From NCBI GenBank assembly GCA_005879065.1, contig VBLU01000165.1:1-19380 (forward strand): 19,380 nt of DNA. Direction: 5' to 3'. Position numbers and translations under genes: made by a program. Shown piece by piece: positions 1 through 6,865 of the stretch. The notes beneath the pieces are model-generated. The model saw only the letters and a program-made list of their open reading frames with translations, had not been told where the DNA came from and did not search any database. The stretch's first letter is position 1. The number at the start of each line of letters is the position of its first letter. The DNA is from Methanobacteriota archaeon (GTDB taxonomy: Archaea; Thermoplasmatota; Thermoplasmata; RBG-16-68-12).

Positions 1-152
1 ATCCGCCGGGTCGCGACGGTTTCGGCGAACCGATCGAAGGGAGGGAACGGACCCTGTTCGGCGGTCGGCATGAGCAGGTGCGATGTCGGATCGGAGAGGT
101 CCTCGTGACTGGACCGGATCACAACGAGGCCATGTCTTCCGATACCCGCCAT
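1..152 (-). CDS. Hypothetical protein, N-terminal part only (runs off left edge)
   Basis: An open minus-strand frame starts at an ATG (150-152) and stays open for 50 codons to the left edge, so only the N-terminus is visible. It begins MAGIGRHGLVVIRSS and continues with a Pro/Phe-rich stretch (GPFPPFDRF). Third codon positions are mostly G or C, as in the neighbouring genes. A GAGGG lies about 6 nt before the ATG, and an AT-rich TTAGATAG-like element lies near 187-194, where a promoter could sit. I do not recognise the family. A second in-frame ATG at 69-71 is an alternative start. The call rests on frame openness, codon use and the ribosome-binding site, so confidence is moderate. Confidence 0.45.
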   Translation of the reverse strand, partial: MAGIGRHGLVVIRSSHEDLSDPTSHLLMPTAEQGPFPPFDRFAETVATRR

Positions 153-317
153 CGACGCCCCTCGACGTCCTCCAATTGCGTCCTGCTATCTAACTTCTCC
201 CTGTGCGTCGGTGGCCCCTCAATCGACTTGGCAGGGGATGAGGTCGACCGCGTGCCGCGAGGGGGGCCGGCCTTCGATCCGTCTCGATGTATTCCCTCGA
301 GAACCTGGCGGTTACGA

Positions 318-701
318 CTACATGTGCGGGGCGTTGGGATTCTGCTGCCACAGGGCCATCCGCGTCCCGGAGGGATCCTCGAAGATGGCGAACCATCCTT
401 GGCCGGGGACCTCATTCTTCGGAGCGATGATCTTCCCGCCAGCCTTCTTGACCTTCTCCTGGTACTCGTCGACGGAGTTCACCGAGATGTAGTTGATGAC
501 GCCCGGGGGCCAGTTTCCCGGCTGCAGGCCGCCGATGCCGCCACCGGGCCCGCTCGGTGCCTGGAACACCGAATAGTTCATGCCTGGGACCTCCTGAAAT
601 TTCCATCCGAAGAGACTCGCATAGAACTTCTCGACCTTCTTCGGTTCCTTGACGTGGAACTCGACGTGCACGATGCTTCCGGGTTTCGGGGTTTCGGCCA
701 T
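318..701 (-). CDS. VOC (glyoxalase/bleomycin-resistance fold) family protein
   Basis: A 127-residue protein of the vicinal-oxygen-chelate superfamily. It shows the N-terminal beta-alpha start (IVHVEFHV, then KVEKFYASLFGWKFQ), the central GGGIGGLQPG turn, the second-half repeat VINYISVNSVDEYQEKVKKAGGKII and the closing FAIFEDPSGTRMALWQ strand. Length is normal for a single VOC module of two beta-alpha-beta-beta-beta units. The usual C-terminal metal-binding Glu is not evident at the ALWQ end, so it may bind a ligand rather than act as a glyoxalase; no substrate can be assigned. The ATG at 699-701 is preceded by GAGGA with 7 nt spacing, and a TATA-like box lies further upstream. It is transcribed in the same direction as msrB but appears to have its own promoter. 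Confidence 0.85.
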   Translation of the reverse strand: MAETPKPGSIVHVEFHVKEPKKVEKFYASLFGWKFQEVPGMNYSVFQAPSGPGGGIGGLQPGNWPPGVINYISVNSVDEYQEKVKKAGGKIIAPKNEVPGQGWFAIFEDPSGTRMALWQQNPNAPHM

Positions 702-738
702 GATGATTCCTCAGTAGCCGCGAGCAAACGGGCAGGCC

Positions 739-746
739 TATATAAT
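739..746 (-). promoter_or_regulatory. TATA box for the VOC gene
   Basis: Read on the minus strand this is ATTATATA, the most AT-rich octamer in its GC-rich surroundings. It is centred about 41 nt before the VOC start codon. That would place transcription start near 716 and leave a leader of about 15 nt containing the GAGGA ribosome-binding site. This fits archaeal TBP-dependent promoters; the start site is inferred. Confidence 0.55.
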
Positions 747-791
747 CGTACCGAGGGGAGAACGCAGAATGTACGGAGATCCTCGACCGGA

Positions 792-1184
792 CTAGGGCGC
801 ACCTGGCCGGAACTTGAGGGACGCGGAGTTGATGCAATACCGGAGCCGGGTCGGCTCGGGGCCGTCGTCGAACACGTGTCCCAAGTGCGAACCGCAGTTC
901 GCGCACTCGACCTCGGTCCGCCGCATGAACAGGCTGCGATCTTCTTTGTTCCCCACGCTCCCTTCCTGGGCGGGCGCCCAGAAGCTCGGCCAGCCCGTCC
1001 CGGAATCGAACTTGGTCTTCGAGGCAAAGAGCTCTCGCCCGCAGACGACGCACACGTACACACCGGGCTCGTGGTTGTCCCAGTATTCTCCCGTATAGGG
1101 ACGTTCGGTCCCCTTGTTGACGCACACCTGGTACTGCAACGGCGTGAGCTGTTCTCGAAGCTTCGCTCGGTCGAATTTCTCCAC
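792..1184 (-). CDS. msrB: Peptide-methionine (R)-S-oxide reductase MsrB
   Basis: Reduces the R epimer of protein methionine sulfoxide in the cytoplasm. With the GTG start at 1182-1184 the protein is 130 residues, normal for MsrB. Four structural zinc cysteines are present as two CxxC pairs (C45/C48 and C94/C97). The family signatures SGTGWPSFW, HLGHVFDDGP and RYCINSASLKF are intact, and the last carries the catalytic cysteine C117. The frame stays open further upstream to 1358, but that extension is arginine-rich and unlike the family. The GTG lies about 26 nt from a TATA-like box, so the mRNA is probably leaderless. It is divergent from the flavin disulfide reductase gene, and both fit thiol-redox repair. 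Confidence 0.92.
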   Translation of the reverse strand: MEKFDRAKLREQLTPLQYQVCVNKGTERPYTGEYWDNHEPGVYVCVVCGRELFASKTKFDSGTGWPSFWAPAQEGSVGNKEDRSLFMRRTEVECANCGSHLGHVFDDGPEPTRLRYCINSASLKFRPGAP

Positions 1185-1207
1185 GAAGACAAATGCGTAC
1201 GCGGACG

Positions 1208-1213
1208 ATTTAA
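1208..1213 (-). promoter_or_regulatory. TATA box for leaderless msrB
   Basis: On the minus strand the sequence is ACCTTAAATCG, with the TTAAAT core centred about 26 nt before the msrB GTG. That is the spacing from an archaeal TATA box to its transcription start. It supports both a leaderless mRNA and the GTG start chosen for msrB. Confidence 0.5.
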
Positions 1214-1335
1214 GGTTTTGCGGATGGGTGGATTTTGCGGCTCGCACTCGTCGGCGTGATGACACGACGGTCAGCGGTCGAGCAGCGCGTCGCACAATGC
1301 TTTTCTTGGAAGGTCGATGCGGGGAGGGGGCTGCC

Positions 1336-2775
1336 GTGCAGGAGTACGATCTCATCATCCTTGGCTCCGGTTCCGGGATGAACTTCGTCGATGCGCTGAT
1401 TCAGGAGAATCCCAAGATCCGGATCGCGGTCATCGACAAGGACGAACCGGGAGGGATCTGTCTCACGAGAGGGTGCATCCCGTCCAAGATCATGGTCTAC
1501 CCGGCCGAACTCGTCCGGACGATGGAAGACGCCGACGCCCTGGGCATCGAGGCCGACGTCAGGGGCGTGAGTTACGAGAAGATCATGAAGCGGATGAGAT
1601 TGATCATCGATCGAGACATCGACGCGATCAAGGAGGGCCTGTCCTCCTCCGAAAACATCGATTACTTTCATGCGGTCGCCGAGTTCGTTTCACCTTATAC
1701 CTTGAAGGTCGAAGGCAAGACCGTCCGAGGCAAGATGATCTTTCTCGGAAGCGGATCCCGTGCCATTGTCCCGCCGATCAAGGGGCTTGACAAGGTCCGG
1801 TATCACACCAGCGACTCGATCATCCGGATGGAACTAAGGAAGCGGCCGGAGAGCATCGCGATCATCGGCGGGGGCTACATCGCGGCCGAGTTCGGACACT
1901 TCTTCTCCGCGGTGGGATCCAAGGTCACAATCATCGGGAGGAATCCCCAGTTCCTGCCCGAGGAGGAACCTGAGATTTCCGCCCTCGCGAAACGGGAGCT
2001 CGGCCGGCATATCCAGATCCTGACCGGCCACGAGGTCCGTGAGGTCGAGGAAATCCCGCCGGGGACCAAGCGGCTGCACGTCGTCGAACGACAGACCGGA
2101 CGGACCAAGACTCTGGACGCCCGGGAGGTCCTAGTCGCGGCCGGAAGAGGGCCCGAGACCGATCTCCTGCACCCGGAGAGGGGAGGTGTGAAACTGACAA
2201 AGGACGGTTGGATCGAGACGGATGAGTACCTCGCGACCTCGCAGCCGAACGTCTGGGCGTTCGGGGACGCCGACGGAAGGTTCCTCTTTCGACACGTCGC
2301 GAATTACGAGTCCGAGGTTGTGTTTTACAATGCGGTTCGGAAACAGAAGGTGAAGGTCGATTACCACGCGATCCCGCACGCCGTCTTCATGTATCCCGAA
2401 ATCGCGGGGGTAGGACTCAAAGAAAAGGAGGCCATCGAGCAATTCGGCGAGGCGAAGGTCCTGATCGGTTTCGAGCGGTATGAGGACACCGCGAAGGGAG
2501 AGGCGATGAACGTACGGGACTTCTTTGTGAAGGTCGTCGTGGCACGGGACTCGTTGAAGATCCTGGGGGCGCACATCGTCGGTCCCCATGCCTCCGTCCT
2601 GATTCAAGAGATCATCAATCTGATGTACACCTCGGACCAGAGCGCCCGGCCCATGCTCGATGCCATCCACATCCATCCGTCGCTGAGCGAGGTCGTCCAG
2701 CGGGCGTTCGGCTCTCTGATGAGCCCGAAGGAGTACCACCATCGGCTCGGACACTATGGGCTAGCCGTCGGGTGA
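1336..2775 (+). CDS. Class I pyridine nucleotide-disulfide oxidoreductase (mycothione reductase/dihydrolipoyl dehydrogenase-like)
   Basis: A 479-residue FAD-dependent disulfide reductase. The redox-active motif is CLTRGCIPSK (C42, C47). The first dinucleotide motif is LGSGSGMN, with Met at the third glycine position of GxGxxG. The NAD(P) motif is IIGGGYIAAEF, and the C-terminal dimer-interface dyad is in HIHPSLSE (H447, E452). The GSGSGMN and YIAAEFGHFFSAVG segments recall mycothione reductase more than pyruvate-dehydrogenase E3. An Arg after the second NAD-binding strand (IIGRNP) hints at NADPH. No E1 or E2 subunit genes lie nearby, so a role in low-molecular-weight disulfide reduction is plausible but inferred. 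The GTG at 1336 follows a GGGGAGGGGG ribosome-binding site by about 5 nt. An ATG at 1297 is the alternative. Confidence 0.85.
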   Translation: MQEYDLIILGSGSGMNFVDALIQENPKIRIAVIDKDEPGGICLTRGCIPSKIMVYPAELVRTMEDADALGIEADVRGVSYEKIMKRMRLIIDRDIDAIKEGLSSSENIDYFHAVAEFVSPYTLKVEGKTVRGKMIFLGSGSRAIVPPIKGLDKVRYHTSDSIIRMELRKRPESIAIIGGGYIAAEFGHFFSAVGSKVTIIGRNPQFLPEEEPEISALAKRELGRHIQILTGHEVREVEEIPPGTKRLHVVERQTGRTKTLDAREVLVAAGRGPETDLLHPERGGVKLTKDGWIETDEYLATSQPNVWAFGDADGRFLFRHVANYESEVVFYNAVRKQKVKVDYHAIPHAVFMYPEIAGVGLKEKEAIEQFGEAKVLIGFERYEDTAKGEAMNVRDFFVKVVVARDSLKILGAHIVGPHASVLIQEIINLMYTSDQSARPMLDAIHIHPSLSEVVQRAFGSLMSPKEYHHRLGHYGLAVG

Positions 2776-2936
2776 GACCCGTCGTTGGCTCCCAAGCATC
2801 CCGACTCATCGGCGGAACACATTGGAGGGGCTATGACCGTTCGCTTGTCCCGTCAGCGCCCCCAAGGCTTATTCGGCCCTCCCTATTCCTCCGGGGCCGG
2901 CATCCCATCGCCCGGCTTGATCATGGAGGAGACGGA

Positions 2937-3302
2937 ATGGACAAGACGAGTTTCCTAAGCGTAGACGAATACATCAAGACCTTTCCGAAGGACGTTCAAC
3001 GCATTCTTGAAAAGATGAGAGAAACCGTGAAGAAAGCGGTTCCCGGCGTGGTGGAAGGGATCAGCTACCAGATGCCGACATTCAAACTGAACGGCAAAGC
3101 GTTGGTCTATTTCGCGGCGTTCAAGAGTCACATCGGATTCTATCCGATACCCTCCGGTGTCGAAGCCTTCAAGAAAGAACTGTCGCGGTACAAGAAGGGA
3201 AAGGGTTCGGTCCAATTTCCAATGGATCAGCCCATCCCCTACGACCTGATGAGGAGAATCGTCCTATTTCGAGCGAAGGAACAGTTGAAGAAAAAGGCAT
3301 GA
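2937..3302 (+). CDS. DUF1801 (YdhG-like, frataxin-fold) protein
   Basis: A 121-residue DUF1801-family protein. Visible family features are the N-terminal SVDEYIKTFPKDVQ helix, the GVVEGISYQMPTFKLNGKALVYFAAFKSHIGFYP core and the C-terminal KKGKGSVQFPMDQPIPYDLMRRIVLFR. The fold is related to YdhG/CyaY, and some members have been proposed as iron chaperones, but the substrate is unknown here. The ATG at 2937 is preceded by GGAGGA with 6 nt spacing, a strong ribosome-binding site that settles the start. The frame is open upstream to 2772, but that part looks non-coding. The gene stands alone, with gaps of about 160 and 180 bases on either side that hold no recognisable gene. Confidence 0.85.
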   Translation: MDKTSFLSVDEYIKTFPKDVQRILEKMRETVKKAVPGVVEGISYQMPTFKLNGKALVYFAAFKSHIGFYPIPSGVEAFKKELSRYKKGKGSVQFPMDQPIPYDLMRRIVLFRAKEQLKKKA

Positions 3303-3485
3303 TCATTTCTGCGTTCCGAACGGACCCTGGCTCGCTCCGGGAACAGAGCCTGCCGGAGGGGATGTATTAGGGCGGGAGTGAGCTTGCAAAGGAGGGCCGA
3401 AGAAAGAAAGGCAATGCCGACTTTACGGATACGATGACGAACGTCGGCTCTCTCAGGCGTCGGCTCACAGCCGGGAGGGATACGA

Positions 3486-4040
3486 ATGGATGATCCGTAC
3501 GGGCTCCCGGTGGGGCTTCCCGTCCCGGTGGACGACGGGGCGTGCGATCACCTCCCTGGCATGTCGATGCCCTCGGTTCGCCTCCGTTCCACGACCGGTC
3601 GCCACGTGGACATTGCCAAAATCTCCGCGCGGAGTACGGTGCTGTTCTTCTATCCCGCGGCCACCGGGAAGCCGGACATGCCTAAGGAGTGGGACCTGAT
3701 CCCAGGCGCCCGTGGATGCACGAGCCAGAATTGTGCCTATCGGGACCATTATCGGGAGTTCCTTGACTTGGGGCTCGAAGTCTTTGGGATCAGCGCCCAA
3801 CGTCCGGAGGACCAGAAGGAGTTCGCGGTCCGCATGGGTATTCCTTACGAGCTCCTGAGCGACTCCGATTTCGAGCTGACCGAGGCCCTGCGCCTTCCCG
3901 CCTTCGAGTTCCAAGGCCGGCGGTACATCAAACGACTTACGATCGCCGCCGAGGACGGTCGTGTCAAGAAAGTGTTCTATCCCGTGTTCCCACCGGACCG
4001 AAACGCGGAGGCGGTGCTCGCATACCTGCGGGGGCGCTAG
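3486..4040 (+). CDS. Peroxiredoxin, PrxQ/BCP-like (AhpC/TSA fold)
   Basis: A 184-residue thiol peroxidase that reduces H2O2 or organic hydroperoxides. The active site reads PGARGCTSQNCAYRD, with peroxidatic C78 and a likely resolving C83. This CxxxxC spacing is the atypical 2-Cys arrangement of PrxQ. The thioredoxin-fold strands are visible (TVLFFYPAA, LEVFGISAQ, then PYELLSDSDFELTEALRLP). About 25 extra residues precede the domain (MDDPYGLPVGLPVPVDDGAC) and do not look like a signal peptide. The ATG follows GGGAGG with about 6 nt spacing. The HAD gene follows closely and is probably co-transcribed. Substrate preference cannot be read from sequence. Confidence 0.88.
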   Translation: MDDPYGLPVGLPVPVDDGACDHLPGMSMPSVRLRSTTGRHVDIAKISARSTVLFFYPAATGKPDMPKEWDLIPGARGCTSQNCAYRDHYREFLDLGLEVFGISAQRPEDQKEFAVRMGIPYELLSDSDFELTEALRLPAFEFQGRRYIKRLTIAAEDGRVKKVFYPVFPPDRNAEAVLAYLRGR

Positions 4041-4065
4041 GATCGCGCGTGCTCTCGAGGGCCCC

Positions 4066-4761
4066 TTGCGACCTCCCGCCGCAATCGCGTTCGACCTCGA
4101 CGGGACCCTGGTCGACACGGTCCCTGCGAGGATTAGGGCGTGGCTCCAGGCCCTCCACGAGGCGGGCATCTCGGTCGGCCACCGGGAGGTCGCCATGCTC
4201 ATCGGCAGCGATGGGTGATATGTGGCTCGAGAGTCGGCCCGCGCGCTGGGGCAGGATCTCGACGAGCAACGGGCCGAGCGCATCGACCGTCGGCAAGGGG
4301 AGGTCTTCGAGACCCTGAACGTCGACCCGAAGCCTTTGCCCGCCTCACGTGAACTGTTGATGAGGCTCGAAGCGCGAAGTATTCCCTGGGCGATCGCGAC
4401 CTCGAGCCGGCACGAGCAGGTCGGGGCGTCCGTCCAGGCGTTACGTCTCCCTCGTCCTCCGACGATCATTGACGGGCACGATGTTGCACATGCGAAGCCG
4501 GCTCCCGATCTGCTCCTGAAGGCCTGTCGGGTTCTCGGGGTCGAGCCGAAACGATGTTGGTATGTCGGCGACTCACGCTGGGATATGATCGCGGCAAGGG
4601 CGGCGAGCATGGTCGCTGTGGGCGTGACCGCGGGCTCGGCGGTCCAAGCCGGTGACCTGACTTCGGCCGGCGCGGTCAGGGTGTGTACGACTCTCCGAGG
4701 GGTCATCCAGCTCCTCGGCCGAGAGCGCAGCGGAATTGCCCGTCCTGAAAGGGAACCTTGA
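4066..4761 (+). pseudogene. HAD-superfamily phosphatase interrupted by an in-frame TGA
   Basis: A haloacid-dehalogenase-type phosphatase of about 231 codons with all four motifs: FDLDGTLVD (motif I), ATSSR (motif II), HAKPAPDLL (motif III Lys) and YVGDSRWDMIAA (motif IV). A TGA at 4216-4218 interrupts the cap domain between LIGSDG and YVARESARALG. Both halves are in the same frame and align with family members across the stop, so a single base change (for example CGA or TGG to TGA) explains it better than a frameshift. The likely start is TTG 4066, 9 nt before the FDLDGTL region's lead-in, with GAGG upstream; an ATG is absent. It lies just after the peroxiredoxin. Sequencing error, a real nonsense mutation and readthrough cannot be separated here. 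Confidence 0.8.
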
Positions 4762-4847
4762 GGCGGTGTCGGAACCGATCGAGTTCGAGGACACGTCATC
4801 CGCAGGCTCCGGTCGGACAGGGCCCCCGCGAGTCGACCGCTCATCCA

Positions 4848-4853
4848 TTAATA
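4848..4853 (+). promoter_or_regulatory. TATA box for the cation/proton antiporter
   Basis: TTAATA within CATCCATTAATAGG is an isolated AT-rich element in a GC-rich gap. Its centre is about 28 nt upstream of the antiporter ATG, the expected spacing from an archaeal TATA box to a leaderless start. No ribosome-binding site precedes that ATG. Confidence 0.55.
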
Positions 4854-4878
4854 GGCCGCCGCCGTTTTCGGCAGAGCC

Positions 4879-6162
4879 ATGGCGGCCGCGGAAACGCAGG
4901 CCCTGTTCCAGCAGCTGACAATTCTTTTGGCCCTCGCCACCGCAAGTCAATTTTTGTTCCGACGCTGGCATCTGCCCATGATCATCGGAGAGATTGCGGT
5001 GGGCATCGTGCTAGGTCCCAGCGTGGTGGGGAACGCGGCGCTGGGCTCATACCGATACTTTTTCGATCCGGCTGTCGTCCGTACACTTGCGGTCCTCGGT
5101 TCAATTTTTCTCCTGTTCCTGATCGGTCTGGATTTCGATTTCCGTGTGGTGTACACGCGGAAGAACGTGGCCGTGGCATCCGGGGGGGTCGTGCTACCAC
5201 TCCTCCTTGGCTTTGCGGCGGCCCTCTATCTCGTGCCCGTCGCATCGATTGGGGCCAATGGGACCCAATTTACGATGGCGCTGTTCGTCGGAGCGACCCT
5301 CACCGCGACGAGCGTCGCGATCACCGCCGCCGTCCTCTTCGAACTGAACCTCCTGAAGGACCGCGTGGCCCAAACGATCTTGGGGGCGGCAGTCGTCGAC
5401 GACGTCCTCGGCCTGATTGTCCTTTCCGTGGTCGTCGGGGCGACGGCGGGCCGGGTCAGCCCCGTTGATCTCGTGATCCTCGTCACCGAAGCCGTCGGAT
5501 TTCTCGTCGTCGGGATGGCGATCGGCATCTACCTACTTCGCCGGGTCGTCGCACGAATCCACATCGAAGGGAAGACGCTGGGGGTCCCCCTAGGCGGCTT
5601 CGTCGTCGCGGTGGCGATTACGTTCCTCTTCGCCCTCACGGCGGAGTCGCTCGGATTGTCCGCGGTTGTCGGCGCATTCCTCGCGGGAAGCATGTTCGCG
5701 AACACCACCCTCCAGGACGACTTCTCGAAAGCAGCCCGACCTCTCGCGGCTGTCTTCACCCCGATCTTCTTCGTGTCCCTCGGCCTCCAGGTGGACTTCC
5801 CCTCGGTGGCGACTCAGTTCGGCTTGATCCCGTTTGCGATCGTCCTGACCGTTGTCGCCGTCATCACAAAGGTGGTCGGTTGTAGCCTCCCGGCCCGCCT
5901 CGCGAAGATGACCGTCCGCGAAGCCGTGGCGATCGGCTGGGGCATGACGCCTCGGGGCGAGGTCGGCCTGGTCGTGGCCTTCGCCGCCCTGTCGGCGGGA
6001 GTGGTCGGGAATGCCCTGTTTTCCATGATCGTCCTCGTCCTCATCCTGGTCACGATCCTGCCCGCGCCTCTGTTCCGACGGGCCCTGAAAGCCGTCGAGG
6101 CGGAACGCCTTGAGGCGGCCGGGGTCGGCCAACTCGCGGAAACGGAGCCGCGGCATGGCTAG
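4879..6162 (+). CDS. Cation/proton antiporter, CPA2 (KefB/NapA-like) family
   Basis: A 427-residue integral membrane protein with about 12-13 hydrophobic helices that exchanges Na+ or K+ for protons. Family features are the N-terminal LPMIIGEIAVGIVLGPSVVG segment, LFLIGLDFDF in an early helix, and VVDDVLGLIVL with the acidic pair D174/D175 expected in the ion-binding helix of CPA2 exchangers. A late helix carries GMTPRGEVGLVVA, also typical. No cytosolic TrkA-N or TrkA-C regulatory domain follows the membrane part, so this is the short form. The ATG start lies about 28 nt from a TATA-like box and is probably leaderless. Its stop is 141 bases before the LUD gene. Ion preference is not determined by the sequence. 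Confidence 0.9.
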   Translation: MAAAETQALFQQLTILLALATASQFLFRRWHLPMIIGEIAVGIVLGPSVVGNAALGSYRYFFDPAVVRTLAVLGSIFLLFLIGLDFDFRVVYTRKNVAVASGGVVLPLLLGFAAALYLVPVASIGANGTQFTMALFVGATLTATSVAITAAVLFELNLLKDRVAQTILGAAVVDDVLGLIVLSVVVGATAGRVSPVDLVILVTEAVGFLVVGMAIGIYLLRRVVARIHIEGKTLGVPLGGFVVAVAITFLFALTAESLGLSAVVGAFLAGSMFANTTLQDDFSKAARPLAAVFTPIFFVSLGLQVDFPSVATQFGLIPFAIVLTVVAVITKVVGCSLPARLAKMTVREAVAIGWGMTPRGEVGLVVAFAALSAGVVGNALFSMIVLVLILVTILPAPLFRRALKAVEAERLEAAGVGQLAETEPRHG

Positions 6163-6303
6163 GGCGACGACGGTCTCGGTGTCGGACCGTGCGGTCCGGT
6201 ACGTGAAGCGCATAAGCCAAGCCGCGTTACCTCCTCGATCGGGGGCGGAACCGTACTCTCCGAGCCGGACCTTTCGGATCGATTCAAGGCCGCGCTCCTT
6301 GAA

Positions 6304-6840
6304 TTGAAAGCCGAGCCTCATTCGGCGACCGGCAAGGACAGCACTCTGGAAATCCTTCGATCCGTCGTCGAGGGCCACCGGGCGAATCGAGTCGTTGTCG
6401 CGAATCTTCCGGCCGAGCTTCGTGCCGTGGTCTCCGGAGCTTTGCAGGGTCGATCCGTCCAGTTCTTGGAGGACCTTCCATCGAGGGATGTCCTGGGCGC
6501 GTGCGCCGCCGCGGAGGTCGGAGTGACTTGGGCGGAGTATGCAATTGCGGAGGACGGGGCGATCGTCGAGGTGGCTCACGATGACGCCGCGCGCCTCGCC
6601 GCGTCCCTGCCGATCGTGCACATCGTCCTGCTCCCCGCCGGGAGGTTAGTCCGAGACGTCGGCGAGGCGATGGCCGTCGTCGGAGACATTCTCCGGGCGA
6701 GCGGACCGGGAAAGCGACCTACGGTCACGTTCATTTCGGGGCCGAGCCGGACGGGTGACATCGAACTCCGCCTCCTCTATGGAGTCCACGGGCCCCACTC
6801 CCTCCATGTGGTCCTCCTCGAATGGTTCGAAGGGAGGTAG
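6304..6840 (+). CDS. lutC: LUD-domain protein, LutC-like
   Basis: A LutC/YkgG-type LUD-domain protein, one part of the iron-sulfur lactate/glycolate oxidation complex. Key segments are GVTWAEYAIAEDGAIVE, SLPIVHIVLLPAGRLV, TFISGPSRTGDIEL and YGVHGPHSLHVVLLEW, all characteristic of the family. The only standard start codon in the open frame is TTG 6304. Homologous-looking sequence (LSDRFKAALLEL) begins about 14 codons earlier, with no ATG, GTG or TTG between the antiporter stop at 6162 and 6304. The true N-terminus is therefore uncertain and may be damaged. The stop lies just before the LutB-LutA fusion, which fits an operon. Confidence is high for family and low for the start. Confidence 0.85.
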   Translation: MKAEPHSATGKDSTLEILRSVVEGHRANRVVVANLPAELRAVVSGALQGRSVQFLEDLPSRDVLGACAAAEVGVTWAEYAIAEDGAIVEVAHDDAARLAASLPIVHIVLLPAGRLVRDVGEAMAVVGDILRASGPGKRPTVTFISGPSRTGDIELRLLYGVHGPHSLHVVLLEWFEGR

Positions 6841-6865
6841 GCACCTGCTCAAGGGACGACGGCGA

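Noticed and set aside
78..1259. Long plus-strand frame of 393 codons across the VOC and MsrB genes
   Set aside because: It is antisense to two well-recognised minus-strand genes, has no family resemblance, and is open only because of high GC codon bias.
1114..1335. N-terminal extension of the flavin disulfide reductase
   Set aside because: The added sequence is Arg/Cys-rich and unlike the family, overlaps the divergent msrB 5' part, and a good ribosome-binding site precedes GTG 1336.
4216..4218. Selenocysteine or pyrrolysine insertion at the HAD stop
   Set aside because: Pyrrolysine uses TAG, the site is not a redox or catalytic position, and no other selenoprotein sign is visible in the window.
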